From positions 1-64,000 of the IMG/VR virus record IMGVR_UViG_3300020442_000509: DNA of 64,000 bases; one strand, given 5' to 3'. Positions within the stretch are counted from its first letter, which is position 1. Each line of letters opens with the position of its first letter. Positions 41,998-48,186 of this stretch are shown here, one piece after another. The notes under the pieces are model-generated. The model saw nothing but the letters and a program-made list of their open reading frames with translations. It was not told the DNA's origin and did no database searches. The position numbers and the translations under genes are program-made. The stretch comes from a virus.

Positions 41998-43863
41998 TCA
42001 ACTATAGCTTGATTCGGGGACAACACCAGTACCAGCAACGTTAGCACCGCTGCTGATCTCATCATCAATAACATTGACCACTAGGTTATCTATACCTATT
42101 GTCAGATAGGTCTCTCTGAGTGAAACCAGATCGTTAGATTCTGGAATTACAGAGAATTGAAGTGTATTGGTAATTGATCCAGGAACTTCGTCAATAATGA
42201 CGTCGTTAACAGTTACTTCACCTTCCACATAATCTACAGTACCCCAATTACCGTTAATATACTGTCTTGTACCATCTGTGTTGATGTAGAAGAGGCGAAT
42301 ATTGCCAACTCCATCATCATTGAGGTAGTATGTGAAATTACCGCCGTCAGCACGCTTAAAACCGTTTGTAATAAGCGAAGGGGAGTCTCCAGCACCTTCT
42401 ACCTGGGCATTGATACGATTACCAAAACAAATCTTGTAATTGAAGCGTTGATTCAACGTAACGTTGACATTCTTACGCATCCGTATTCTGGTAATGTTCG
42501 ATGTGATGGATTTCTCCGCATCATCGATCACTTTTTGGAATTTCGAGAATTTGAACTTACCACCAAACTTGTTAAACTCGTTAGTTGCGTTCAAAGCGTT
42601 TAGCTGAGCGTAAACTACTTGCTTAATCTCTTCCTGAGAACGTTTAGTGATGTTGGGGTTGAAATATACGAAAGTTACCAAGTCAATGTACAATACAGAC
42701 GGATCCATGATCTTGGGTTCGACTGCTCCGACAGAATAACTGCGAAGTTTCTTCAAAACTGCGTCTTTTTCGGAAATAGACAGTCTGTCCGCATTTTTGG
42801 GTTTGATGACAACCATTACCTTGCCATATTCAGGCGGTGATGCCTCTTCTCCGCCAAATGCGACGATAGATTGTACATTAGGGTAGATTTGAGGAATAAT
42901 TGCCTCATAATCTTTTGTAGTTACCGCTCTACCGAAACTAGAGTAGAATTTGGGAGCAGTATACTTAATAGAACTGGTAGATTCTGGATCTGCGCCACCA
43001 TCAGGCTTAGTTTTCAGCGTGACAGTGATTCCAGAGGTGATTGGGTTGTTAGCAGAGTCCTTAGCAGTTCCTGCAAACGTAAATTGGTCCAATCCGTTTG
43101 CTAGTGGACCAGCGGAGGTTGTATAAGTTGCTTCAATCACATCTCCGTTAAAAAGAGCTTCACCAATAACACCATCACCGAAAATAAGTTCGGGTCTGCG
43201 GTATTCTGACTCTTCTAGGAAGAATGTTTTACTACTTGAGTTCAAAGCAGTGATATCATCACCTTTTAGATACGCATCAGTCACGGTTCCGCGTGTTACT
43301 TCAATAGAAAGCGTAGAAGTATCAGCAGATACGTTAGAAAGGATGAATCTTTGGCGCTCATTGACTTCTTTGACGAAAGTATCCGTCAAAAATACGCCTT
43401 CGTAGCAAACTACGTCGGTAAAAGTCGCTTTTCCGTCCAAGGTGTTGACGGAAGCGATCAAATCTTTCGGAATTGAGAAAATAAATGTGTTTTTCTGCTC
43501 TCCTTGGAAGCTTAGAAGCACTCCTTTGTTGATTTGGACCGTTGCGGGGTACGGATACGCGGTTTGAACAACAATATCAACCTTTGCTTGCGCGGATCTA
43601 GCGCTTCTCGGCGTGTAACCGATCAATTTTGCCAATTTTACGACATTTTCGCGCATTACAGCGCTGTCTAGGAAGTTTTCGTTCGCTAGAAGGTTCGCAT
43701 TGACGGAAGAATAGTAAGTATTATACGCAAGAACGTCCAAAAGGACCGAAAGTGACGACCCTTCAAAGTCATAGTCACTAAATTGGTCCTGACCGCGCAA
43801 ATACGCCATCAGTTGGGCTTTGATCTCGTTAAATTCTAACGAGTTAATCTGGGTAAGAGCCAT
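41998..43863 (-). CDS. 6: Baseplate wedge protein gp6
   Basis: Starts MALTQINSLEFNEIKAQLM. The segment FSDYDFEGSSLSVLLDVLAYNTYYS (residues about 28-52, shown in part) with NANLLANENFLDSAVMRENV, KLIGYTP and ARSAQAKVDI is the typical gp6/J-like wedge start, including the D-x-x-x-EGS-x-L-S-x-L-x-D-x-L-A-Y-N motif. The length of 621 aa is close to T4 gp6 (660 aa). In T4, gp6 dimers form the inner ring of the baseplate together with gp25 and gp53. It directly follows gp25 with a TAATG overlap and an AGGAG SD, the standard T4-like order. Confidence 0.93.
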   Translation of the reverse strand: MALTQINSLEFNEIKAQLMAYLRGQDQFSDYDFEGSSLSVLLDVLAYNTYYSSVNANLLANENFLDSAVMRENVVKLAKLIGYTPRSARSAQAKVDIVVQTAYPYPATVQINKGVLLSFQGEQKNTFIFSIPKDLIASVNTLDGKATFTDVVCYEGVFLTDTFVKEVNERQRFILSNVSADTSTLSIEVTRGTVTDAYLKGDDITALNSSSKTFFLEESEYRRPELIFGDGVIGEALFNGDVIEATYTTSAGPLANGLDQFTFAGTAKDSANNPITSGITVTLKTKPDGGADPESTSSIKYTAPKFYSSFGRAVTTKDYEAIIPQIYPNVQSIVAFGGEEASPPEYGKVMVVIKPKNADRLSISEKDAVLKKLRSYSVGAVEPKIMDPSVLYIDLVTFVYFNPNITKRSQEEIKQVVYAQLNALNATNEFNKFGGKFKFSKFQKVIDDAEKSITSNITRIRMRKNVNVTLNQRFNYKICFGNRINAQVEGAGDSPSLITNGFKRADGGNFTYYLNDDGVGNIRLFYINTDGTRQYINGNWGTVDYVEGEVTVNDVIIDEVPGSITNTLQFSVIPESNDLVSLRETYLTIGIDNLVVNVIDDEISSGANVAGTGVVPESSYS

Positions 43864-44252
43864 TATCTCCTAAAGATGACGTCTATTTGATCAATAACAT
43901 TGGGAAGACCGACCATGAGGTATCTAATTGTGATACCCAGTTCATTCATGTCTTCATTGAAAGCTGCTTCTACGTCGTAACACACTACTCGTGGTTCGTA
44001 GTTATTCACACAGTTCTGGATTTGAGCCTCAATGGCACCAGAATTACCTGCTTCATACAGTTCAAACAACATGGCAAGCGTGTTTCCACCAAAATTTGGC
44101 AAGAACGGTTTCTCATAGAAGTTGTATCGAACGATGTTCTTTACCGCTTCTTTGATTGCGTTCTCGTTAGTAAGGGTGTTAACGTCCTTCGTGATGGGAT
44201 TCTTACGAAAAGATAGGTCAAAATCCCTAAACGATTGACTTGTTGCTGCCAT
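43863..44252 (-). CDS. 25: Baseplate wedge protein gp25
   Basis: 129 aa, against 132 aa in T4. The core motif KPFLPNFGGN at residues 48-57 and the conserved EPR triplet at 86-88 (YEPRVV) identify the gp25/TssE-like family, which links the baseplate wedge to the sheath initiation site. Starts MAATSQSFRDFDLSFRKNP and ends IDQIDVIFRR. Its stop overlaps the gp6 start. The 50 aa gene ends 20 bases upstream, so the two are probably on one message. Confidence 0.94.
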   Translation of the reverse strand: MAATSQSFRDFDLSFRKNPITKDVNTLTNENAIKEAVKNIVRYNFYEKPFLPNFGGNTLAMLFELYEAGNSGAIEAQIQNCVNNYEPRVVCYDVEAAFNEDMNELGITIRYLMVGLPNVIDQIDVIFRR

Positions 44253-44272
44253 GTGACAATGTTCGACCTAAT

Positions 44273-44425
44273 CTATTTAGACGCTTTTTTAGAAACTCCT
44301 TTGTTTTCAACTTTTTCGTCTCTTTTTTCAATTCTACGCAGGTATCTGTCGCTGCGAGGATCTGTAATCAAGGTCATTCCTGACTCGATAAACTCCTTTC
44401 CAAGGTCTGTTCTGTGATTTCCCAT
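44273..44425 (-). CDS. Small basic protein, 50 aa
   Basis: Starts MGNHRTDLGKEFIESGMTL and ends NKGVSKKASK. It is rich in Lys, Arg and Glu, with a helix near residues 21-42. The start is well supported by AGGAGGT seven bases upstream. This SD lies in an inverted repeat (44433-44470), so its availability may be controlled. The gene sits between the PAAR/47 aa genes and gp25 and is probably co-transcribed with gp25. No family recognised. Confidence 0.75.
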   Translation of the reverse strand: MGNHRTDLGKEFIESGMTLITDPRSDRYLRRIEKRDEKVENKGVSKKASK

Positions 44426-44432
44426 AAAAAAT

Positions 44433-44470
44433 ACCTCCTAAAAAGTCCACGACAGAACTTTTAGGGAGGT
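44433..44470 (-). promoter_or_regulatory. Inverted repeat covering the SD of the 50 aa gene
   Basis: Arms at 44433-44446 and 44457-44470 pair as two 6-bp blocks split by two mismatches, with a ten-base loop. On the minus strand the 3' arm contains the AGGAGGT SD and is followed by ATTTTTT directly before the ATG. It could act as an SD-hiding hairpin or as an attenuator-like terminator before gp25. A late-like box (AATAAATA) lies near 44486-44494. Confidence 0.45.
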
Positions 44471-44496
44471 TTCCATCTCCATATCGCTATTTATTA

Positions 44497-44640
44497 TCAG
44501 CGACCTTGCCCGCGATACTTCTTTTTCGCGTTGTTACGAGACGTCGCAGCGTATTTTGTGTTCTTCGAGCTGCCTTGACGAGTGGATTTGGGTTGAGACT
44601 CGATGTAGGAACCTCCAGTGAGGCTGGTTTTGCGTGCCAT
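44497..44640 (-). CDS. Small basic conserved-type protein, 47 aa
   Basis: Starts MARKTSLTGGSYIESQPK and ends NNAKKKYRGQGR. It is very basic (many Lys and Arg) and rich in Ser, Thr and Gly, without hydrophobic core segments, so it probably binds nucleic acid or is a disordered structural peptide. The start at 44640 is the only ATG, and the stop is followed by TAATAAATAG. I recall similar 45-50 aa basic proteins beside baseplate genes in cyanophages but no assigned function. Confidence 0.72.
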   Translation of the reverse strand: MARKTSLTGGSYIESQPKSTRQGSSKNTKYAATSRNNAKKKYRGQGR

Positions 44641-44678
44641 TTGATAAATCTGGGCGTTTACGAGATAATTATAGCACG

Positions 44679-44993
44679 TTAGTCGCCAATGTACACCCTT
44701 TTAGCACCTGCTGACAGTCCATGGTTGCCCGTTGCGTCGCCACAACCGTGATCTGAACCCAATCTACCGCACTTAATACCGTTTACAAAGACAGTATTGG
44801 ACCCATTGACGATATTTCTGCTGCTTGTAGGGTGTACAGTGGTTCCACAACTGTGAGCAGCGTATCTATCGCCCACTCTAGCGACCTTCATACCGCCCGC
44901 ATAGACGTTTGGAGACCCCTCAATACAAGCTGTCGGGGGGAAACACCCATGACCAGTGGAAAAACCACCTAATACTGCTGGAGTTGTTGCCAT
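44679..44993 (-). CDS. PAAR-domain tail spike tip protein
   Basis: 104 aa, close to T4 gp5.4 (97 aa). It has the PAAR layout: GGFSTGHGCFPPTACIEGS, then NVYAGGMKVARVGD, HSCGTTVHPT, NTVFVNGIKCGRLGS and DHGCGDAT, ending RVYIGD. Candidate zinc ligands are H15, H47, C49 and H54. PAAR proteins cap the gp5 needle at the centre of the baseplate and sharpen it for piercing the outer membrane. It is coupled to the 215 aa gene by TAATG at 44993. Confidence 0.93.
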   Translation of the reverse strand: MATTPAVLGGFSTGHGCFPPTACIEGSPNVYAGGMKVARVGDRYAAHSCGTTVHPTSSRNIVNGSNTVFVNGIKCGRLGSDHGCGDATGNHGLSAGAKRVYIGD

Positions 44994-45640
44994 TACGTGC
45001 CGTATCTAATCTTGTTTGCCATAATATCCTGCATCTTGTCGCGTCCTAGGTCCCAGTTATTCAGAATCGTTTGATTGATATTGAATACTTGGGTAAATGG
45101 AACGCCAGCACAGAGCAGGTTCACTGTATATGTATATGTCACAACCCTCTGTGACCTGAAGTCAGGCTTATATCTGATCAGAGTGTCACAAGGATTCGGG
45201 ATCTCGTCCTCAAACTGCCCACCAGAGGCATATGGTTCCTGTACACTATCCTTGGTAACGTTGTATATACGCCCCGCAGGATCGCTCATAGTGGACTGTA
45301 ACTCGATGATGGGTATATGGGCAGCATCACCTGTTGTATCGTCCCTGTACTCCCATTCACGCTGATCAAAGTACGTCTCATTGAACGTCCCATTGATGGA
45401 CAATACTGGACTATTACTAATAGTCGCTGTAGGAATATACGTCAAGCTGCCTACAGGAAAACCTGGGCATAACCCAGGTGCTATCCCAGTCGCCAATGAA
45501 GGCGTTACTGCGGTCATTGAAACCGACACGAATGTTTCAACGGTCGTGCCAGCACAGATCGTCGGTATAATAGTAATAGCATCACTGAATGCTACTCCTA
45601 TCGTAGCGTCGTTGAATGATGATTTTGATAACGTTGCCAT
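44993..45640 (-). CDS. Unknown tail/baseplate-associated protein, 215 aa
   Basis: Starts MATLSKSSFNDATIGVAF. The N-terminal 80 residues are rich in Thr, Ala, Pro and Val with beta character. The C-terminal half has QEPYASGGQFEDEIPNPCD, YTYTVNLLCAGVPFTQVF and the end MQDIMANKIRYGT. No motif of T4 gp53 or gp5 is visible, although the place before PAAR and gp25 suggests a baseplate part. A perfect 11-bp inverted repeat overlaps its SD (AAGG) and its ATG, with a late-like box at the outer edge of the 5' arm. This suggests control of translation by promoter choice. Confidence 0.82.
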   Translation of the reverse strand: MATLSKSSFNDATIGVAFSDAITIIPTICAGTTVETFVSVSMTAVTPSLATGIAPGLCPGFPVGSLTYIPTATISNSPVLSINGTFNETYFDQREWEYRDDTTGDAAHIPIIELQSTMSDPAGRIYNVTKDSVQEPYASGGQFEDEIPNPCDTLIRYKPDFRSQRVVTYTYTVNLLCAGVPFTQVFNINQTILNNWDLGRDKMQDIMANKIRYGT

Positions 45641-45694
45641 ACCTTAGAGGAGGACGCGGGTTTTACGCGATTTTTTTACTCTAAGGTATTTAAC
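45639..45694 (-). promoter_or_regulatory. Late-promoter-like box plus SD-hiding hairpin before the 215 aa gene
   Basis: A perfect 11-bp inverted repeat has arms 45639-45649 and 45679-45689. On the minus-strand RNA the 3' arm is CUCUAAGGUAU, holding the AAGG SD and the first two bases of the AUG. The 5' arm is the end of the 54 aa gene. A GTTAAATA box at 45687-45694 partly overlaps the outer edge of the 5' arm, so a transcript started from it would begin within that arm and could not form the full hairpin. A small CGCG hairpin sits in the loop. Confidence 0.55.
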
Positions 45695-45840
45695 CGCTTT
45701 TCGTGGTCTAAAACGACATCTACGAGTTTCTCGTATTCCTCAGAGCCTGGACGCCGCATGAGCAACTTCATATCATTCAGACGTTGCTCTAATGCTTCTA
45801 CCTGGGACTTCAAGAGAAGGATCATGTCGCGGTCTGTCAT
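45676..45840 (-). CDS. Small helical protein, 54 aa
   Basis: Starts MTDRDMILLLKSQVEALEQR and ends LDHEKRLNTLE. It is almost wholly helical with leucine/valine heptads (LLLKSQVEALEQRLNDMKLL), so it is probably a short coiled coil. The start overlaps the stop of the 68 aa gene as ATGA. Its last codons (ACC TTA GAG) form one arm of the hairpin that can hide the SD of the next gene, so translation to the end of this gene could itself affect that hairpin. Confidence 0.7.
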   Translation of the reverse strand: MTDRDMILLLKSQVEALEQRLNDMKLLMRRPGSEEYEKLVDVVLDHEKRLNTLE

Positions 45841-46043
45841 TGCTTTTCCATGTACTTACAATTTTCGCTGCGGATATCGTACACAAGACGATAAGTGTCA
45901 GTGTGTACGTAATACTCGTCAATTTCTTTTCCATCGGATGATTGGAAGCCATAACCTCTCACGGTTTCACGTTTGCCGTCAATGTAGAACATCTTGTCGT
46001 CATTGTGAAGATACGAGTGGTAACGTTCATCCAGGTTGATCAT
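45837..46043 (-). CDS. Unknown small protein, 68 aa
   Basis: Starts MINLDERYHSYLHNDDKMF and contains YIDGKRETVRGYGFQSSDGK and YYVHTDTYRLVYDIR, ending CKYMEKQ. It is acidic and rich in Tyr and Asp, and looks like a small beta-rich fold. Both ends overlap neighbours by ATGA (46040-46043 and 45837-45840), which places it in one operon with the phosphopantetheinyl-transferase-like gene upstream. No carrier-protein D-S-L motif is present, so it does not look like the substrate of that enzyme. Confidence 0.7.
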   Translation of the reverse strand: MINLDERYHSYLHNDDKMFYIDGKRETVRGYGFQSSDGKEIDEYYVHTDTYRLVYDIRSENCKYMEKQ

Positions 46044-46504
46044 AGTGCTACTGCTCCAGCAAGATTGTCGGGAAGTCCCTCAAGAGTAATTATACCCATT
46101 CCCTTCGGGATCGCAATGCCAAGACGCCCTCCGATACCTTTCTTAGCCTTCTTCCAGTACGCTTCTTTCCTCACCCATTCCTGGTAGAAAGTGTCGGGAT
46201 CATCGGTAATCTCGGAGATATCAAAGTAACGCCTCGAAAGTTTCCCAACGGGGCGTTCTCGCTTGTATTCAATATCAACCCCAATCCTCTTGGAGCTTAC
46301 CGCAACGGCGAGGTAGTTCTCGCTATCGGATTTACTCCAATGGACGTGGGCGGGCGTGAAGCAATCCAAGCGCCCTTCCAACCAATCGGCAATACACAGG
46401 CGGATAATCTCGGAGTGACTCTCCTTGGGGTTTTCAAAAAGATATACTCGGAATTTTTTCTCGGAAAAAATTTTTAGAATAGGGATCCTACGTTTTTCAA
46501 ACAT
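46040..46504 (-). CDS. Short 4'-phosphopantetheinyl-transferase-like protein (Sfp superfamily)
   Basis: 154 aa, shorter than Sfp-type enzymes (about 220-230 aa) but longer than one AcpS subunit. Superfamily signatures are in order: VHWSKSDSENYLAVAV at about 54-69 (place of the usual S-H-S loop), RIGVDIEYKRERP with D77 and E79, and FYQEWVRKEAYWKKAKKGIGG with W110, K113, E114 and K118. In the family, the D, the E of GVDIE and the E of W-x-x-KE-A bind Mg, and the enzyme moves phosphopantetheine from CoA to a Ser of a carrier protein. The His of S-H-S is replaced by Lys58, so CoA binding may differ or activity may be lost. No carrier protein is seen in the window. A TATAAA box lies about 30 bases upstream. 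Confidence 0.75.
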   Translation of the reverse strand: MFEKRRIPILKIFSEKKFRVYLFENPKESHSEIIRLCIADWLEGRLDCFTPAHVHWSKSDSENYLAVAVSSKRIGVDIEYKRERPVGKLSRRYFDISEITDDPDTFYQEWVRKEAYWKKAKKGIGGRLGIAIPKGMGIITLEGLPDNLAGAVAL

Positions 46505-46532
46505 CGGTTTAACTCGGACGCGAGAGCAAGAC

Positions 46533-46538
46533 TTTATA
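46533..46538 (-). promoter_or_regulatory. Promoter-like TATAAA box before the phosphopantetheinyl-transferase-like gene
   Basis: The minus strand reads GCTATAAAGT about 29 bases before the ATG at 46504. It fits either a host -10 box or a weak T4 late box. It directly follows the GC-rich hairpin 46564-46603, so it would restart transcription after that structure. Confidence 0.35.
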
Positions 46539-46563
46539 GCTTATGTGAGCGGGTCCCATTTAG

Positions 46564-46603
46564 CTAAGGGGGGCAGGGGGCGCAAGCCCCCCTAGTGCCT
46601 TAG
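46564..46603 (-). terminator. GC-rich stem-loop after the 71 aa gene
   Basis: An outer 6-bp stem CTAAGG/CCTTAG (46564-46569 and 46598-46603) encloses a 6-bp GC stem (46576-46581 and 46586-46591) with a tetraloop (TTGC on the minus strand). The outer stem includes the TAA stop of the 71 aa gene. There is no clear U-run, so this may be an RNA-stabilising or pausing element and not a full terminator. Confidence 0.4.
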
Positions 46604-46815
46604 TGGCGGTCAGCAATGGCGTTGGTGTTAGCATCGGAGCGACACCAGCGGTAAGGGTCAGCCTTGGGGTTATTAGGCACTGCCCAGATCATGCATTCTT
46701 CGCCCCATGCCTTAGCGAGTCGGTAGGCGTGGTGAATATCCACTGCCCAGTCGCAACCGTGAGGGTCAAAGTTGGACCATGTGGAGGGTTGGACGGCGAA
46801 GGTGTGGGTGAGCAT
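46600..46815 (-). CDS. Unknown small protein, 71 aa
   Basis: Starts MLTHTFAVQPSTWSNFDPHG and contains DWAVDIHHAYRLAKAWGEEC and NPKADPYRWCRSDANTNA, ending IADRH. It is rich in Trp, His and Cys for its size. The start is supported by AGAGAGAC upstream and a TATAAT box 22 bases before the ATG. No family recognised. Placed in the cluster of individually promoted small genes. Confidence 0.68.
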   Translation of the reverse strand: MLTHTFAVQPSTWSNFDPHGCDWAVDIHHAYRLAKAWGEECMIWAVPNNPKADPYRWCRSDANTNAIADRH

Positions 46816-46837
46816 GTCTCTCTGTGTTGTTGAACTA

Positions 46838-46843
46838 ATTATA
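46838..46843 (-). promoter_or_regulatory. Sigma-70-like -10 box for the 71 aa gene
   Basis: TATAAT on the minus strand, 22 bases before the ATG at 46815, in the 41-base gap after the previous gene. No convincing -35 was found. It belongs to a series of such boxes upstream of small genes in 46800-57100. Confidence 0.5.
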
Positions 46844-46856
46844 GACGCTGCAGCGA

Positions 46857-47048
46857 TCAGTCGCGATCACTAATGTTCCAGATGCCCCACTGTCCACCAG
46901 CTGGTTCTAGCCCCTGACGGATACGCTCACGGCGGGCAGTCTCCTGAGCCATGTCCCGCTTGATGCTCTCCATGGCGGCGAAGATGGCGGGGTCAGTCTC
47001 GCCTTTCTTGATGATGAACCCGTCGCGTACCTCGTAACGGTCCTGCAT
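46857..47048 (-). CDS. Unknown small protein, 63 aa
   Basis: Begins MQDRYEVRDGFIIKKGETDP, with a charged helix AAMESIKRDMAQETARRERI and the end QWGIWNISDRD. An ATG six codons upstream (47066) is also in frame, but it lies only six bases after a TACAAT box and would need a leaderless message, so I prefer 47048. The family 'short phage protein with helical middle' is not named. Function unknown. Confidence 0.65.
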   Translation of the reverse strand: MQDRYEVRDGFIIKKGETDPAIFAAMESIKRDMAQETARRERIRQGLEPAGGQWGIWNISDRD

Positions 47049-47072
47049 GTTCTTGGGAAGTGTCATGGGTCT

Positions 47073-47078
47073 ATTGTA
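47073..47078 (-). promoter_or_regulatory. Sigma-70-like -10 box for the 63 aa gene
   Basis: TACAAT on the minus strand, 24 bases before the preferred start at 47048 and 6 before the alternative ATG at 47066. It lies just after the hairpin on the stop codon of the preceding gene. Confidence 0.45.
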
Positions 47079-47090
47079 CCATAGAACGGG

Positions 47091-47108
47091 GTACGCCCTC
47101 AGGCGTAC
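47091..47108 (-). terminator. Hairpin with the stop codon of the 108 aa gene in its loop
   Basis: A perfect 7-bp stem GTACGCC/GGCGTAC has a four-base loop TGAG on the minus strand. The TGA in the loop is the stop codon of the 108 aa gene. No U-run follows, so termination would be weak. It may protect the 3' end. Confidence 0.45.
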
Positions 47109-47425
47109 TCGCAGAAGGTGTAACCGTTCACGAAGTCATGGGTGACCTTGTTGTCACGGATGTACCAGGCGAAGTCACGCTGGAAGACGCCATCGGTGAA
47201 GGCGTTGCAGAACTCGTTGATGATGGCATTCAGGCGGGACTTGGTGGTGTTGCTCTGCCAACCGCCATCAAAGATGGTAACGAAGTCGTCGCCAACCTTG
47301 GCGATCAGGTTACCGTGGAGACGAACCTCAGAGATGCCGTTGTCAGTGGTAACAGTCGTGTTGCTGCTGCTCCAGTTCTTGTTTGCCTTGATGGCGGCGT
47401 TCATGTTGGATTCGATCTTACGCAT
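47099..47425 (-). CDS. Unknown protein, 108 aa
   Basis: Preferred start MRKIESNMNAAIKANKNW at 47425. A longer frame reaches 47512, but its extra residues lie across a TATAAT box and a shared leader cassette, so the short form is better supported. Contains SEVRLHGNLIAKVGDDFVTI, FDGGWQSNTTKSRLNAIINE and GVFQRDFAWYIRDNKVTHDF, a compact alpha/beta pattern. I recognise the type from cyanophages but not a function. Confidence 0.72.
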   Translation of the reverse strand: MRKIESNMNAAIKANKNWSSSNTTVTTDNGISEVRLHGNLIAKVGDDFVTIFDGGWQSNTTKSRLNAIINEFCNAFTDGVFQRDFAWYIRDNKVTHDFVNGYTFCEYA

Positions 47426-47441
47426 GTGAGTTGAGAAGTGG

Positions 47442-47465
47442 TTTGTTTGGTATGTACCTATTATA
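47442..47465 (-). promoter_or_regulatory. Promoter-leader cassette A, copy 1
   Basis: On the minus strand a TATAAT box is followed by AGGTACATACCAAACAAA, 36 bases in all from box to ATG at 47425. Copy 2 at 48390-48413 has the same arrangement with AGGTGTATACCAAACAAA. The segment GGTNNATACC is an imperfect palindrome. Confidence 0.55.
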
Positions 47466-47474
47466 ACCACAGGG

Positions 47475-47585
47475 TCAGACGACCTGCAGGTTGTTGTGTG
47501 CCACTTTGGCAACTGGTTTGGTTCGGAAGATCACGACCTTCCTTCCCATGGTACGATCGAGCACGCGGTTGATCAGTCGGAGCAT
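47475..47585 (-). CDS. Small basic protein, 36 aa
   Basis: MLRLINRVLDRTMGRKVVIF and then RTKPVAKVAHNNLQVV. Very basic, with a hydrophobic start. The ATG lies inside the last codons of the 65 aa gene (overlap 13 bases), so translation would be coupled. The stop lies in a hairpin with CAGGTC and GACCCTG arms, just before the leader cassette of the next gene. The clean overlap and compact composition support a real gene, but it is short. Confidence 0.55.
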   Translation of the reverse strand: MLRLINRVLDRTMGRKVVIFRTKPVAKVAHNNLQVV

Positions 47586-47770
47586 TCGGCTTTGATGTGG
47601 GAGACGTTAAAACCAGTATACACGGAAACGGCAGCTTTGAGCGCTTCCAGATCATCAGCTGTCCACTCTCGGTCAGCCGCTTCGCGGTATAACTTTTGTT
47701 GCTCTATAATAGGGCATTCAAAGTCATCATCCTCAAAATCTAGGTTGAGTTCAGTGATAGTGTACTTCAT
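47573..47770 (-). CDS. Small acidic protein, 65 aa
   Basis: Starts MKYTITELNLDFEDDDFECP and ends YTGFNVSHIKAECSD. It is strongly acidic in the first 20 residues, followed by a helical part EQQKLYREAADREWTADDLE. The start overlaps the stop of the 66 aa gene as ATGA. Acidic small proteins of this kind are common in the hyperplastic regions of T4-like phages, often as host-takeover proteins, but no specific role can be assigned. Confidence 0.7.
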   Translation of the reverse strand: MKYTITELNLDFEDDDFECPIIEQQKLYREAADREWTADDLEALKAAVSVYTGFNVSHIKAECSD

Positions 47771-47967
47771 GAATTGGTCTTCTCTAAGTGTGTCCAGAGC
47801 GTGTTATCTTCACCGAACATCTGTTCATAAAGGTCGGGTGAATGCTCTTGGTCGTATTTAGAATTGACCGCCATGATTTCGGTTTCGATCCATGCCAGCT
47901 CTAGACGTTTTGCGTCTAGTTGTTTTCTCAACTCGTAGAGTTTTTGGTTGCGTTCGGTGATAGTCAT
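47767..47967 (-). CDS. Small helical protein, 66 aa
   Basis: Starts MTITERNQKLYELRKQLDAK. Residues 5-35 form a probable coiled coil (RLELAWIETEIMAVNSKYDQ), followed by SPDLYEQMFGEDNTLWTHLE. Both ends overlap neighbours by ATGA, so it is the middle gene of the run 48155-47475. Function unknown. Confidence 0.7.
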   Translation of the reverse strand: MTITERNQKLYELRKQLDAKRLELAWIETEIMAVNSKYDQEHSPDLYEQMFGEDNTLWTHLEKTNS

Positions 47968-48155
47968 TGGTCAGCAAACATGGCGAAGTGTGCATCAACG
48001 ACGAGATCGATGACCTCATCGGTTGCGGAAATGTTCCACTGTTCACATACCCAGTCAACACACATTTCGACGGGTAGCATAGTCTCAAACATGAAGTTTT
48101 CGAGACCGAAGAGAATGTGTTGCTTGAGAGTCGGATCCATGGGTTCGTTGTTCAT
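47964..48155 (-). CDS. Small acidic protein, 63 aa
   Basis: Starts MNNEPMDPTLKQHILFGLEN and contains FETMLPVEMCVDWVCEQWNI and TDEVIDLVVDAHFAMFADQ, an all-helical pattern. A second in-frame ATG at residue 6 could be the start, because the TAATAT box lies only six bases before the first. First gene of a four-gene coupled run. No family recognised. Confidence 0.68.
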   Translation of the reverse strand: MNNEPMDPTLKQHILFGLENFMFETMLPVEMCVDWVCEQWNISATDEVIDLVVDAHFAMFADQ

Positions 48156-48161
48156 GCCTCT

Positions 48162-48186
48162 ATATTACACGGGGACGCGCCCCTGT
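48162..48186 (-). promoter_or_regulatory. Hairpin followed by TAATAT box before the 63 aa gene at 48155
   Basis: On the minus strand, GGGG-CGCGT-CCCC (48171-48183) flanked by ACA/TGT is followed by GTGTAATATAG. The hairpin begins right after the TGA of the upstream gene. The box GTGTAATATAG is identical to that in leader cassette A copy 2. Confidence 0.45.

Noticed and set aside
45655-45677. Plus-strand CGCG hairpin followed by seven T
   Set aside because: The stem is only 4 bp, and no plus-strand gene ends there; it lies in the loop of the larger inverted repeat.
45837-46043. 68 aa protein as carrier protein for the phosphopantetheinyl-transferase-like enzyme
   Set aside because: It lacks a D-S-L motif and the four-helix pattern of carrier proteins.
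47461-47655. Minus-strand frame of 64 codons overlapping the 65 aa and 36 aa genes
   Set aside because: Pro/Arg/Ser-rich without structure, no SD, and it covers two better supported coupled genes and a promoter cassette.
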